From assembly GCF_014385065.1 (NCBI RefSeq), contig NZ_JACRTA010000003.1:434001-498000 (forward strand): DNA of 64,000 bases. The letters are read 5' to 3'. Positions 34,451-44,238 of this stretch are shown here, one piece after another (position 1 is the first letter of the stretch; the number at the start of each line of letters is the position of its first letter). The DNA comes from Lentihominibacter hominis. GTDB taxonomy: Bacteria; Bacillota; Clostridia; Peptostreptococcales; Anaerovoracaceae. Below the pieces are notes generated by a model. The model made no database searches and was not told the DNA's origin. It worked only from the letters and a program-made list of their open reading frames with translations. A program made the position numbers and the translations under genes.

Positions 34451-36307
34451 TTATTTATCATCATCTACGACTTCGTAGTCAGCGTCAACCACATTATCAT
34501 CCTTAGGTGCTGCATTACTATCAGCCGAAGCACCTGCTCCCCCTGCCATATTAGGATCTGCTCCGGCAGCCTGAGCCTGCTGATACATTTTAGCTGAAAG
34601 AGTATGGAATTTTTCCGTAAGTTTTTCTGTCTTGTCCTTGATATCATCGATATTATTGGCTTCCAATGCTTTTGAGAGTTCATCTTTAGCCGCATTTATA
34701 TCATTTTTCTCATCATCTGAAAGTGATCCTTCAAGATCTTTCATATTCTTTTCAGTTTCATATACTAAAGTCTCAGCCTTATTTCTTGCTTCGATCTCTT
34801 CTTTCTTTTTCTTATCTTCAGCTGCATATTGCTCTGCTTCCTTAACTTTAGCCTGAATCTCATCATCTGAAAGTTTTGTGGAGGAAGTAATAGTTATGCT
34901 CTGCTCCTTACCTGTTCCCATATCCTTAGCGCTTACATTTACAATACCGTTTGCATCGATATCAAATGTAACTTCTATCTGAGGTATTCCACGTGGCGCA
35001 GGCGGAATTCCTGTAAGCTGGAATCGTCCCAGAGTAGCGTTATCGGAAGCCATTTCTCTTTCACCCTGCATTACATGGATGTCTACAGCTGTCTGATTAT
35101 CAGCCGCAGTTGAGAATATCTGACTCTTCTTAGTAGGTATTGTCGTATTTCTTTCTATAAGCTTCGTAGCAACACCGCCTAATGTTTCGATAGACAGTGA
35201 AAGCGGCGTTACGTCCAGAAGCAATACATCATTTACTTCTCCCGTAAGAACCCCTGCCTGAATAGCAGCTCCTACAGCTACACATTCATCAGGATTAATC
35301 CCCTTAAACGGCTCTTTGCCTGTAACCTTCTTAACAGCATCCTGTACAGCCGGAATTCTTGTTGAACCGCCTACCAATATTACTTTTGATATGTCACTGT
35401 TGCTTACACCTGCATCAGCCATTGCTTTCTTCATAGGTTCTATGGTTTTATTCACAAGATCTGCCGTAAGCTGATCGAATTTAGCTCTCGTAATATCCAT
35501 GTTCATATGAAGAGGACCGCTTTCATTTACTGTTATGAACGGCAGATTTATATTTGTAGTCTGTGCGCTGGAAAGTTCTTTCTTAGCTTTCTCCGCAGCC
35601 TCTTTAAGTCTCTGAAGAGCCATTTTATCATTTCTCAGATCCACACCGTTTTCTTTAGCGAAACTGTCAGCCATAAAATTCAGCAAAGCTTCATCAAAAT
35701 CATCGCCACCCAGCTTATTGTTGCCGTTTGTCGCCAAAACCTCGAAAACTCCGTCACCCAGTTCCAGAATAGATACATCAAATGTTCCGCCGCCCAAGTC
35801 ATAAACCAAAATCTTATGCTGTGCCTCATCCTTATCAAGACCATAAGCCAATGATGCTGCAGTAGGCTCGTTGATGATTCTCTTTACATCAAGCCCTGCA
35901 ATTTTTCCCGCATCTTTCGTCGCCTGTTTCTGGCTGTCTGTAAAGTACGCCGGCACTGTAATTACCGCTTCCGTTACCTTTTCTCCCAAATAGCTCTCAG
36001 CATCAGATTTGAGTTTTCCCAGAATCATAGCTGAAATATCCTGCGGAGTATATTTTTTACCGTCGATCTCTACTGTATGATCCGTACCCATATATCTCTT
36101 GATAGATGCTATGGTTCTTTCCGGATTGGTTATCGCCTGTCTCTTGGCAGTCTCACCTACAAGTCTCTCTCCGTTCTTTGCAAAACCTACTACTGACGGC
36201 GTTGTTCTATTTCCCTCAGCATTAGCTATAACAACCGGTTCTCCCCCTTCAAGAACTGCTACACACGAGTTTGTTGTTCCTAAGTCAATTCCTATTACTT
36301 TTCCCAT
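34451..36307 (-). CDS. dnaK: Chaperone protein DnaK (Hsp70)
   Basis: A 618-residue Hsp70. The N-terminal ATPase domain shows [34 protein letters not shown] near 133, [13 protein letters not shown] near 162 and [12 protein letters not shown] near 185. The substrate domain has [16 protein letters not shown] near 362. The lid ends with the [16 protein letters not shown] tail typical of bacterial DnaK. It folds proteins in ATP-driven cycles with DnaJ and GrpE. It is the third gene of the CIRCE-controlled operon, 35 bases behind grpE. Confidence 0.99.
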   Translation of the reverse strand: MGKVIGIDLGTTNSCVAVLEGGEPVVIANAEGNRTTPSVVGFAKNGERLVGETAKRQAITNPERTIASIKRYMGTDHTVEIDGKKYTPQDISAMILGKLKSDAESYLGEKVTEAVITVPAYFTDSQKQATKDAGKIAGLDVKRIINEPTAASLAYGLDKDEAQHKILVYDLGGGTFDVSILELGDGVFEVLATNGNNKLGGDDFDEALLNFMADSFAKENGVDLRNDKMALQRLKEAAEKAKKELSSAQTTNINLPFITVNESGPLHMNMDITRAKFDQLTADLVNKTIEPMKKAMADAGVSNSDISKVILVGGSTRIPAVQDAVKKVTGKEPFKGINPDECVAVGAAIQAGVLTGEVNDVLLLDVTPLSLSIETLGGVATKLIERNTTIPTKKSQIFSTAADNQTAVDIHVMQGEREMASDNATLGRFQLTGIPPAPRGIPQIEVTFDIDANGIVNVSAKDMGTGKEQSITITSSTKLSDDEIQAKVKEAEQYAAEDKKKKEEIEARNKAETLVYETEKNMKDLEGSLSDDEKNDINAAKDELSKALEANNIDDIKDKTEKLTEKFHTLSAKMYQQAQAAGADPNMAGGAGASADSNAAPKDDNVVDADYEVVDDDK

Positions 36308-36342
36308 TCTATTTTCCTCCTAAATATATTTATATTCGAAAG

Positions 36343-36912
36343 CTAGCCTACGACTTTTACCATGGACGGCCTTATTACTTTGCCGTTCAAAGTATAGCCT
36401 TTCTGCATTACACCGGAAACCTTGCCGCTTTCGTATTCTTCAGTTTCCTCTGTCATCACGGCATTGTGGAAATTAGGATCAAACTCCTCTCCCAGTGCCG
36501 GAATTTCTGCTAAGCCTGCTTTTTTAAGAACATCGCTCAGCTGTTTAAATATCATTTCCATACCTTCCTTGAAGCCGTCGCCTACTTCTTCATGTTCCAG
36601 AGCCCTTTCAAAGTTATCTATGACATCAAGCATTTCAGTAACCAGTTTCTCGTTAGCGTATGAATAAAGATCTGTTTTTTCTTTTTCTACCCGTCTCTTA
36701 TAATTCTGAAAATCCGCCATAAGTCTCAGGTATCTTGTATCTCCGTCTTCGGCGTCATCCTTATTGTCCGAAACATCATCTGAATTCTTGGAAGTCTCTT
36801 CCTTCTGTTCTTCTTTCTCTGACTTTCCGTCTTCTCTTCCTTCTTTTTCAGGATCTTCCGAAGTTTCCTCCGTATTTTCTTTTTTTATATCTTCCATATC
36901 AACTTTTGTCAT
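36343..36912 (-). CDS. grpE: Nucleotide exchange factor GrpE
   Basis: A 189-residue GrpE. A long, very acidic and probably disordered N-terminus (about 1-58) precedes the coiled-coil helix with YLRLMADFQNYKRRVEKEK near 60 and the beta domain with FDPNFHNAV near 145 and VMQKGYTLNGKVIRPSMVKV at the end. It releases ADP from DnaK. The ATG at 36912 lies inside the last codons of hrcA and has AAGGAG six bases upstream, so it is preferred over a later ATG at 36897. Confidence 0.97.
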   Translation of the reverse strand: MTKVDMEDIKKENTEETSEDPEKEGREDGKSEKEEQKEETSKNSDDVSDNKDDAEDGDTRYLRLMADFQNYKRRVEKEKTDLYSYANEKLVTEMLDVIDNFERALEHEEVGDGFKEGMEMIFKQLSDVLKKAGLAEIPALGEEFDPNFHNAVMTEETEEYESGKVSGVMQKGYTLNGKVIRPSMVKVVG

Positions 36913-37948
36913 CCTTGTCTCCTTCCGTGATCATAAACGCTTTGCTTATATTATCTGTAAGATACTCAACAACTGATGTGACTTCTCCGTATCTCATTCT
37001 GGTCGGACCTATCACACCTATCTTTCCTACCATTTTACCATCGACATGATATGTCGCTGTGATCAGACTGCAATCCTGCATTAATTCATTTTGATTCTCA
37101 TTGCCTATAGTTATTATCACTCCGTTATCCCTGTTTATCAGAGTTTTAGTGAAGTCTTCCTTCTTGCTGACCATCTCCAGAAACAATTTTGCTTTGTCCA
37201 GATCATTATATTCAGGTATAGAAAATATATTGGTGAGTCCGTCCATATAAAGATTCACATTAAGCATATCCTCTAAAGTTCTTACGAAATTAGGTACGAT
37301 ATCTTTCTCAAACATAGCCATTGACTCCGCATCAGCTTTAAAGGTCTTGATTATATCAAAAGTCAACGCCTCGCTAAGCGTTTTACCTCTGTAATTATAC
37401 GTCATCATCTTCGCCAGTATCCTTAGAGTTTCCTCAGAGGCCGGTTTGTTTAAGTGTACCGACGTATTGGATACCTTGCCACTTTCTGACACAAGCATAA
37501 GGACAACTGTAGACTCGTCTACCGGAAGAAGATTTATATATTTCAGTGTATCTTGATCCTTCTTAGGTGTCAGTGCAAAAGCTGTCAGATTGGTTATCTC
37601 AGACAGTATGTGAGCCGCTCTTTTGACTATATTCTCCAGCTCTGTCACATTGCTGTGAAGCTGCATGGCTATTGCATCCTTCTCTTCACTGGTAAGCTCA
37701 CGCTTACTCATCATCTCGTTTACGTAAAGCCTGTATGCCTTCTCGGAAGGCACTCTTCCCGAAGATGTATGTGGATGTGTCAGATAACCAAGTTCTTCAA
37801 GATCTGACATTTCATTTCTTATAGTCGCAGGACTTACTCCCAGCTCATAATTTTTTGATATGGTTCTTGATCCTACCGGTTCTGCAGTCCTGATAAAGTC
37901 AGCGATGATGGCCTGTAATATCTTCAATTTTCTTTCGCTTAAATCCAT
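36899..37948 (-). CDS. hrcA: Heat-inducible transcription repressor HrcA
   Basis: A protein of about 349 residues. The N-terminal winged helix holds LSERKLKILQAIIADFI, GSRTISKNYELGVSPATIRNEM near 28-50 and the TSSGRVPSEKAYR stretch near 66. The rest is a GAF-like dimerisation and sensing domain. HrcA binds CIRCE and represses the chaperone operon, helped by GroEL. An upstream in-frame ATG (37975) lies within the CIRCE element; the ATG at 37948 has AGGAGG six bases before it and is the start. The gene leads hrcA-grpE-dnaK-dnaJ and so controls its own operon. Confidence 0.97.
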   Translation of the reverse strand: MDLSERKLKILQAIIADFIRTAEPVGSRTISKNYELGVSPATIRNEMSDLEELGYLTHPHTSSGRVPSEKAYRLYVNEMMSKRELTSEEKDAIAMQLHSNVTELENIVKRAAHILSEITNLTAFALTPKKDQDTLKYINLLPVDESTVVLMLVSESGKVSNTSVHLNKPASEETLRILAKMMTYNYRGKTLSEALTFDIIKTFKADAESMAMFEKDIVPNFVRTLEDMLNVNLYMDGLTNIFSIPEYNDLDKAKLFLEMVSKKEDFTKTLINRDNGVIITIGNENQNELMQDCSLITATYHVDGKMVGKIGVIGPTRMRYGEVTSVVEYLTDNISKAFMITEGDKDDKS

Positions 37949-37964
37949 CTTAGGCCTCCTGTTG

Positions 37965-37991
37965 TTAGCACTCATTATCTCCGAGTGCTAA
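37965..37991. promoter_or_regulatory. CIRCE operator
   Basis: TTAGCACTC, nine bases, GAGTGCTAA: a perfect match to the CIRCE consensus bound by HrcA. It lies between the promoter and the hrcA ribosome binding site, in the transcribed leader. Confidence 0.98.
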
Positions 37992-38001
37992 TCACAGTTT
38001 A

Positions 38002-38030
38002 AATTTACCACCCGTACACAATAATGTCAA
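38002..38030 (-). promoter_or_regulatory. Sigma-A promoter of the hrcA operon
   Basis: On the minus strand TTGACA (38025-38030), 17 bases, TAAATT (38002-38007), directly upstream of CIRCE. Confidence 0.8.
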
Positions 38031-38059
38031 CACTTATTTAAAAAATTTTTTAATAACTT

Positions 38060-41000
38060 TTAAATTTCTACAGATATAAATCTTTTGGAACTGAAAAGAT
38101 AAAGATATCTTTCTTTTACTTTTTTTTCAGATGCGGCTTCCAGTGCTTCACTATATATCCTTATCTGGGCTTTATAACGTTTTATCATTTCCTCTTCATG
38201 ATGTTTGTCAGCAATATAACTGTTCTTATAATCGATCAGAACCATGCCGTCCTCTTCCTCAAAATAACAATCTATTATTCCCTGCACTATAGCTTCGATT
38301 CCATTTATCTCCTTTCTCATTATAAACTCACGCTCTTTATGCAAAGACTGTGACATCGCAGCTCGTCTTCCTATTTCCGCTTCAAAAAATGCCGCTATAT
38401 TTTCCTTTCTTATCCGTTTTTTCTCTTCCTCTGAAATAATTTCATTCCTATACAGTTTTTCTACAGCTTCTGCTATATATGGCAATCCCTCCTCTGCCGC
38501 TCTTTTAAAGTCAAGTTTTTCCATCACAAGATGCATCAGTGTACCCATTTGCACAGAATCCGTCCCTTTCTCTTTTTCGGAAAAAACAGGTCGCCTAAGC
38601 TCTTCTGCCCCATACTGCTTTTTCTGCTGCTCGATCTCCTGTCTGTTAATTTCCGTAACAGAATACTTTGATTTCACGCCTGCAGTATCCATAAAAGGAT
38701 AAACAAATGACAGCCTGCTGTCGATACGACTTATTAACTCTTCATCTCTCTCTGCCCTGCTCCTGTTAAATACATCTGCCATACGTACCTTCGACCATGT
38801 ATGTTCCGACTCGTAAAGTTCCTCGCTGCCGTCCTCATGTATCTTTATAACATCGCCGGCCTCCCTCATCGGTTCGTAGACCATCTCAAGAAATGATTTG
38901 CCCCTGCCTATGATTTCTTCCAACTTTTCCGGTTCTTTTACAGTCCCTGCAAGAATCAGCTTATCCATAGCCCTCGTCATCGCTACATAAAGAATTCTTA
39001 TTTCTTCTTCAAACTCTTCTTTTGCTTTTTTAGCGTCTATAACCCTCTGCAGCAGAGTTTTTCTATGCCATTTTTCCTGAAGATTGACATGAGGCATACC
39101 TAAAGCAAAGTCCTTATGCATTACAGTAGAATTGCCTGTCCCCCTATACCTTATCTGCCTGCCTGCTCCTGTAAGTATAACTATGGGGAATTCCAGTCCT
39201 TTGCTCTTATGAACAGTCATTACTCTTACAACATTGTCATTTTCACCTAAAGTCTTAGCCTCTCCTACAGACAGATTATTTTTCTTCATGGCTTCTATAT
39301 ATGATATGAATCCAAAAAGGCCACTGTGGCTGTTCTGTTCAAATTGTCCCGCCTTTTCCGCCAGAAGCCTCAGATTAGAGATACGCTGTTTCCCCACAGG
39401 AAGCCCGCTGCAGTAATCAAAATATCCCGTCTCATACATAAGTATCCTTACAAGTTCCTCCAGAGTAATTGTATTTTTCAGTTCTTTCCAAAACTCTATC
39501 TGCTTTAGCATTGACTTTATTTTGGTACGCAGTTTTCTATCGTTTCCGTTTTCTGCAAAAGCTTTCACTGCATCATAAAAACTTCCGTCTTTAAATTCGA
39601 TTCTTATATATGCCAATTCTTTCACATCAAAATCAAACACAGGGCATCTCATTACCGAGATCAAAGGAATGTCCTGCCGTGTATTATCAATCACTCTAAG
39701 CAGATTCACAAAAACCTGTATCTCTACAGTCTCAAAATATCCTCCTGTATTCTCCCCATAAGCAGGAATTCCCTCATTATTAAGAAATCGCTCCAGTGAA
39801 CTGATTGCCGCTTTGCTCCTTGAAAGTACCACTATATCTTTATATTCGATATTTCTGATTTCACCTTTTTTAACATCATAGATCTCTCTGCCCAGATTTT
39901 CTTTTATAAGTCTGAGAATCAACTGTTCTTCCGGTTTCAGATCTCCGTATCTGTTCACCTCGGATGCAGACGAAACTATATGACACTCTGTATCGCTTCC
40001 GGGATATATGGGATCTATACTGCAGCTCAATCTGGCATTGTCATCATAATCCTCCATTACTGATTCGAATACTCTGTTTACTGTTTCTGTAATTCTTCGT
40101 TTACTTCTAAAATTATTATTGAGATCTATTTTTATACTTTCCACCTGCGACGGCTGAGAGTACTCATAATATTTCCTCTTGAAAATTTCCGGCTCTGCCA
40201 GCCTGAACTTATATATACTCTGTTTAACATCTCCCACCATAAACAGATTGTTATTGCCTGCTATCCTTTCTACAATAGATTCCTGAAGCATATTGCTGTC
40301 CTGAAATTCATCTATGAATATATACTTGAACCTCTCTTTATATTCTGCAGAAACCATATCATCTTTCAATATATCTATGGCATAATGCATAACATCATCA
40401 AAATCCACCATGTTCCGATCTGCTTTTTTCTGTTTGAAAATATTTTCAAACTCTGAGATAAGCCCCATCATATAACAGGTATCTTCATAACCGTTCTTAA
40501 GCTCTGTATCATATTCCCTTAAAGATCTCTGAAAGTACCTTTTCTTCAAATCGTCCAATATCTTCTTCCCGTTTTTTCGCAAAGAAGCAACGATCTCTTT
40601 TACATCCTCATAAATTTCCTTCTGCTCTTTAGACACTCGCATCTGATTGAACTTGATGTCAGACAGAAATGCACTGAAAACATCAAGCCGCTCAGCAACT
40701 AATGTCTTCGCTTCTGCTTTTTCTATAACATCAAAAATACGCCCTGCATCTTCAAATGCCTTCCCGCAAAGACCTTCTATTCCCGTTTCATCAAGAACCT
40801 CAGCAGCTTTTTCATATAACCTGAAAGCATCTTGCAATCTTTCTGAAATTTCATCTGATATGAATTCCAAAAGTCCCAGAGCCTCAGCAGGAGATGGAGA
40901 TTTCAAAAGCTCGGTCTTTTCTTTTACCCATCTCATATAGTCAGGAATGCTTCTCATTTCATTGTACAGGGAAATTATATTTTTCTTTATTTTATTCTCA

Positions 41001-41491
41001 TTTCTGTCACTGCTGTATTTTTTCAGAAACTCTTTGAATCTGTCATAATCGTTTGTAAATCTTTCCTCAAAAAGCTGATCTGCGGATTCGTTTTTCATGA
41101 TGGAAATCTCCGTTTCATCACCAATCTTAAATCCCGGCTCCAGATCCGTAATATAAAAATACCTCCTCATAATTTCCAAAGCAAATGTATGAAAAGTGCT
41201 TATATTAGCCTTCGGTATAAGTGAAAGCTGTCTTTTAAGAAATCCTCTGTCGGCCTCCTTTTTTTCCAGCTCCTCTCTTATTGCTTTTTCCAGGCGTGCT
41301 TTCATTTCTGCCGAAGCAGCGTTGGTAAATGTGGTTATTAAAAATCTGTCTATATCAGTTTTTTCTTCTATTACAAGCCTCTTTATTCTCTCAATAAGAA
41401 CAGCAGTCTTACCTGATCCTGCTGCAGCAGATACCAGTATATTCTTGTTTCTGGTCTCTATAGTTTCTCTCTGTGACTGTGTCCAATTCAT
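38060..41491 (-). CDS. addA: ATP-dependent helicase/nuclease subunit AddA
   Basis: An 1143-residue UvrD-type helicase-nuclease. It starts with WTQSQRETIETRNKNILVSAAAGSGKT (Q motif and Walker A), has the Walker B segment YIFIDEFQDSN near 390 and MTVHKSKGLEFPIVILTGAG near 750. The C-terminal PD-(D/E)XK nuclease shows IVQGIIDCYFEEEDG then LIDYKNS near 1085. AddAB resects double-strand breaks to Chi sites for RecA loading. Normally addB lies directly upstream; here the upstream gene is gpmI on the other strand, so addB must be elsewhere or absent. Length is slightly below the B. subtilis protein (about 1230). Confidence 0.95.
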   Translation of the reverse strand: MNWTQSQRETIETRNKNILVSAAAGSGKTAVLIERIKRLVIEEKTDIDRFLITTFTNAASAEMKARLEKAIREELEKKEADRGFLKRQLSLIPKANISTFHTFALEIMRRYFYITDLEPGFKIGDETEISIMKNESADQLFEERFTNDYDRFKEFLKKYSSDRNENKIKKNIISLYNEMRSIPDYMRWVKEKTELLKSPSPAEALGLLEFISDEISERLQDAFRLYEKAAEVLDETGIEGLCGKAFEDAGRIFDVIEKAEAKTLVAERLDVFSAFLSDIKFNQMRVSKEQKEIYEDVKEIVASLRKNGKKILDDLKKRYFQRSLREYDTELKNGYEDTCYMMGLISEFENIFKQKKADRNMVDFDDVMHYAIDILKDDMVSAEYKERFKYIFIDEFQDSNMLQESIVERIAGNNNLFMVGDVKQSIYKFRLAEPEIFKRKYYEYSQPSQVESIKIDLNNNFRSKRRITETVNRVFESVMEDYDDNARLSCSIDPIYPGSDTECHIVSSASEVNRYGDLKPEEQLILRLIKENLGREIYDVKKGEIRNIEYKDIVVLSRSKAAISSLERFLNNEGIPAYGENTGGYFETVEIQVFVNLLRVIDNTRQDIPLISVMRCPVFDFDVKELAYIRIEFKDGSFYDAVKAFAENGNDRKLRTKIKSMLKQIEFWKELKNTITLEELVRILMYETGYFDYCSGLPVGKQRISNLRLLAEKAGQFEQNSHSGLFGFISYIEAMKKNNLSVGEAKTLGENDNVVRVMTVHKSKGLEFPIVILTGAGRQIRYRGTGNSTVMHKDFALGMPHVNLQEKWHRKTLLQRVIDAKKAKEEFEEEIRILYVAMTRAMDKLILAGTVKEPEKLEEIIGRGKSFLEMVYEPMREAGDVIKIHEDGSEELYESEHTWSKVRMADVFNRSRAERDEELISRIDSRLSFVYPFMDTAGVKSKYSVTEINRQEIEQQKKQYGAEELRRPVFSEKEKGTDSVQMGTLMHLVMEKLDFKRAAEEGLPYIAEAVEKLYRNEIISEEEKKRIRKENIAAFFEAEIGRRAAMSQSLHKEREFIMRKEINGIEAIVQGIIDCYFEEEDGMVLIDYKNSYIADKHHEEEMIKRYKAQIRIYSEALEAASEKKVKERYLYLFSSKRFISVEI

Positions 41492-41612
41492 AAAAGCCCT
41501 CTCAAATCTTCCGTTATATTACTGTTTATTATATCAAATTATTATTTTCATAACAAATAATAAGATGATAGTGTATAATATAGATAATTTAGTGACAATG
41601 CGAGGTGAAAAT

Positions 41613-43136
41613 ATGAAGAAATTTAACCGTCCGACCATGCTCATGATCTTAGACGGATACGGACTTAATAAAGAAACTGCCGGCAATGCTATTGCAGCCG
41701 CGCACAAACCCAATCTTGATAAAATATTCGAAAAATATCCTTTCACATCTCTTAAAGCATGCGGTCTTGATGTAGGGCTCCCTCAAGGACAGATGGGAAA
41801 TTCCGAAGTGGGACATCTCAATATCGGAGCCGGAAGAATAGTTTATCAGGATCTTACCATGATTACAAAATCCATAGAAAACGGAACATTCTTTGAAAAT
41901 CCCGCTCTTTTAAAGGCGATAGATCATGTAAAAAGAAATGATTCCACACTGCACCTTCTGGGACTGCTTTCAGACGGAGGTGTTCACAGTCATATAGATC
42001 ATCTTCTGGCTCTCACAGATATGGCAAAAGCAAACGGTGTAACAAAACTCTGCGTCCACTGTTTCCTTGACGGACGGGATGTTCCTCCGAGATGCGCACA
42101 TGAATATATAAATATTCTCAGCAAGCATCTTGAAAAAATCGGAACAGGCACTATAGGAACTATATCCGGAAGATATTACGCTATGGATAGAGATAAAAGA
42201 TGGGACAGAGTCCAAAAAACATACAATGCCATGACCATGGGAGAAGGTCTTCATGCTATTACAGCAACAGAGGCAATAGACGAAGCTTACAAGCGTGATG
42301 AAAACGATGAATTCATTCTCCCCACTGTTATCGATAAAGCTATCCCTGTTTCAGACGGGGATGCCATGATAATGTACAATTTCAGACCTGACAGGGCAAG
42401 AGAAATAACAAGAGCTTTTGTAGATAAAAACTTCACAGGTTTTGACAGAGAAAAAACTATCGAAGATCTCTGCTACATCTGCATGACTCAGTACGATGCT
42501 GAAATGCCTAATGTAACACTGGCCTTCCCCCCTGAAACTCTTCACAATACGTTGGGAGAATACATCGCAGACCTTGGACTCACCCAACTTCGTATAGCCG
42601 AAACAGAAAAATACGCTCACGTGACATTCTTTTTTAACGGAGGCGTGGAAGCACCCAACAGAAACGAAGATAGAATACTCATACCGTCCCCTAAAGTGGC
42701 CACCTATGATCTGCAGCCGGAAATGAGTGCTCCTGAAGTTACTGACAAAGTCCTCAATGCAATAAATTCCGATAAATATGATATGATCATACTTAACTTT
42801 GCCAATGCCGACATGGTAGGCCACACCGGTATCATGAATGCTGCCGTAAAAGCCATAGAAACATTAGATCTATGCGTACCTAAAATAGTCGATGCCATAC
42901 TTGCAAAGGACGGACAGATACTGTTGACAGCAGATCACGGCAACGCTGATGTCATGACAGACAAAGAGGGCAACCCGGTTACAGCGCACTCCCTCAACGA
43001 TGTGCCGCTTGTCCATATAGCAAACCACCCTGTTAAGCTTAAAGACGGCGGCAGGCTTTGCGATATTGCTCCGACAATGCTCAAACTCATGAATCTTGAC
43101 ATCCCTGAGGAAATGACAGGAAAATCTCTCGTATAA
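41613..43136 (+). CDS. gpmI: 2,3-bisphosphoglycerate-independent phosphoglycerate mutase
   Basis: A 507-residue metalloenzyme of the alkaline phosphatase superfamily that interconverts 3- and 2-phosphoglycerate in glycolysis. Marks are MILDGYG near 10 (metal), the phospho-Ser loop MGNSEVGHLNIGAGR near 60, HCFLDGRD near 147, YNFRPDRAREI near 256 and the late LTADHGNADVM metal site. The frame is open 139 codons upstream only as the shadow of addA; GAGGTGAAAAT before the ATG at 41613 fixes the start. It is divergent from addA and followed by a terminator. Confidence 0.97.
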   Translation: MKKFNRPTMLMILDGYGLNKETAGNAIAAAHKPNLDKIFEKYPFTSLKACGLDVGLPQGQMGNSEVGHLNIGAGRIVYQDLTMITKSIENGTFFENPALLKAIDHVKRNDSTLHLLGLLSDGGVHSHIDHLLALTDMAKANGVTKLCVHCFLDGRDVPPRCAHEYINILSKHLEKIGTGTIGTISGRYYAMDRDKRWDRVQKTYNAMTMGEGLHAITATEAIDEAYKRDENDEFILPTVIDKAIPVSDGDAMIMYNFRPDRAREITRAFVDKNFTGFDREKTIEDLCYICMTQYDAEMPNVTLAFPPETLHNTLGEYIADLGLTQLRIAETEKYAHVTFFFNGGVEAPNRNEDRILIPSPKVATYDLQPEMSAPEVTDKVLNAINSDKYDMIILNFANADMVGHTGIMNAAVKAIETLDLCVPKIVDAILAKDGQILLTADHGNADVMTDKEGNPVTAHSLNDVPLVHIANHPVKLKDGGRLCDIAPTMLKLMNLDIPEEMTGKSLV

Positions 43137-43149
43137 AATATAAAATCAG

Positions 43150-43171
43150 CTGGTGTATTGGCTTACACCAG
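43150..43171 (+). terminator. Terminator behind gpmI
   Basis: CTGGTGTA and TACACCAG around a six-base loop, followed by TTGTTTTCTG. Confidence 0.75.
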
Positions 43172-43251
43172 TTGTTTTCTGTTACAAAGTACAAATTTAA
43201 ACGTTTCTTACATTTGATTCTTCAATAATTTTTATATCAAAACTAAAAAAA

Positions 43252-43281
43252 CATCACATTAGCAATTCTTCTAATGTGATG
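43252..43281 (-). terminator. Terminator behind the 105-residue protein gene
   Basis: CATCACATTAG and its perfect complement around an eight-base loop, followed on the minus strand by seven T. Confidence 0.85.
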
Positions 43282-43299
43282 TCCACTGTTACGCAGTCT

Positions 43300-43617
43300 T
43301 TAGGCAAACAATACATCCTTATGTTCCAATATGTAATTCACCAGAACATCACTCTTAGTGATATCATTTACCTCGGCAACCTTTGATTCTACGTTTAAAG
43401 ATGCTTCAAGCGCTTCTATTAAAGTTTTCGTATCCTCTTCGCTTGGATTGCCATTCTCAACTATTTCAACATATTTTTCGCAAGCTTTCTGCAGAACCTG
43501 ATTAGGTGCTCCTGTTGGAAATCCGCAGAGAAAATATCCATCAAGCCTGAATTTCTCATTTTCGATAATGCTCTTTATTTTTTCTATAAGTTCTTCTTTA
43601 CTTACTTTCGTACTCAT
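43300..43617 (-). CDS. Small hypothetical protein
   Basis: A 105-residue acidic protein that I do not recognise. The first half is helical and charged (KVSKEELIEKIKSIIENEKF), followed by LDGYFLCGFPTGAPNQVLQKACEKYVEIVENG, which joins a Gly/Pro-containing turn with two cysteines to another helix. No signal peptide or membrane segment. AGGAGG-like GGAGGTTT precedes the ATG, and a strong terminator follows, so it is a real single-gene unit. Neighbours (gpmI convergent, a PPOX protein upstream) give no clue. Confidence 0.7.
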   Translation of the reverse strand: MSTKVSKEELIEKIKSIIENEKFRLDGYFLCGFPTGAPNQVLQKACEKYVEIVENGNPSEEDTKTLIEALEASLNVESKVAEVNDITKSDVLVNYILEHKDVLFA

Positions 43618-43742
43618 ACAAAACCTCCAAATTTATGTACAGTTTAATTATTTATAAATTTCCGGCCAACTTTTTGCCATCAAAGAAAATGGTATCATTT
43701 GAATTAAACAGTGTCAAGGCAAAATAAAAAATAAATAAAATA

Positions 43743-43771
43743 ACCGCTGCATAAAATCTGCATTCAGCGGT
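43743..43771 (-). terminator. Terminator behind the PPOX gene
   Basis: ACCGCTG and CAGCGGT around a loop that itself can pair (TGCA/TGCA), followed on the minus strand by a T-rich run. Confidence 0.75.
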
Positions 43772-43791
43772 CATAAAACTTTAACTTAGAC

Positions 43792-44163
43792 TTAAATTGT
43801 CTGTCTTATTTTTTCAGGCGTTACTGTCAAAACGCGAGTAAGAAATGGGAAAGCTTCTTTCATCATTTCATATTCAGCTCCCTCCATCAGAAATTCAGCT
43901 GTACCATCAATAACAAAGCCTGTTCCCATACCCATTTTGCCCTCTACTTCATGACTGCCTAAAGTAAGGATCATCTTATTCTGAGCATCAATATTCTTCT
44001 GTGATCTGTTGAACCACGCTGCAGGAATAAGTATTCTGCCATCATCGGTAATACGAAGATAACTATTCCAAGTATTGGCAACATGAACATTATCGTCTGA
44101 CCATGATGTTACCGAAACAACACCTTCATGATTTAGCACATCTAAAAACGTTTCACTAAACAT
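43792..44163 (-). CDS. PPOX-class FMN-binding split-barrel protein
   Basis: A protein of about 123 residues of the pyridoxamine 5'-phosphate oxidase-like fold: FLDVLNHEGVVSVTSW start, TWNSYLRI near 30, DGRILIPAAWFNRSQKNIDAQNKMILTLGS (strands and FMN-phosphate region) and GTGFVIDGTAEFL near 78. Members bind FMN, F420 or heme and often act as reductases; the substrate here is unknown. The frame extends two codons further to a TTG, but GGAGG lies six bases before the ATG at 44163, which is taken as the start. Single gene with its own terminator. Confidence 0.85.
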   Translation of the reverse strand: MFSETFLDVLNHEGVVSVTSWSDDNVHVANTWNSYLRITDDGRILIPAAWFNRSQKNIDAQNKMILTLGSHEVEGKMGMGTGFVIDGTAEFLMEGAEYEMMKEAFPFLTRVLTVTPEKIRQTI

Positions 44164-44238
44164 AATCAACCTCCAATTAATATATTATTTGCAGAAATAA
44201 AACTTTTATCCCTTTGTTTGCATTTTCTTCCTGCTGCT

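Noticed and set aside
37949..37975. hrcA start at 37975
   Set aside because: This ATG lies within the CIRCE element; AGGAGG precedes the ATG at 37948.
38031..38055. AT palindrome between hrcA promoter and addA as terminator or origin
   Set aside because: It is a simple A/T run without a stable GC stem; chance in this AT-rich DNA is likely.
41196..41612. Long N-terminal extension of gpmI
   Set aside because: The 139 extra codons run antisense through addA and are rich in Ser/Phe/Leu, as expected of a shadow frame; the ATG at 41613 has a good ribosome site and matches the family.
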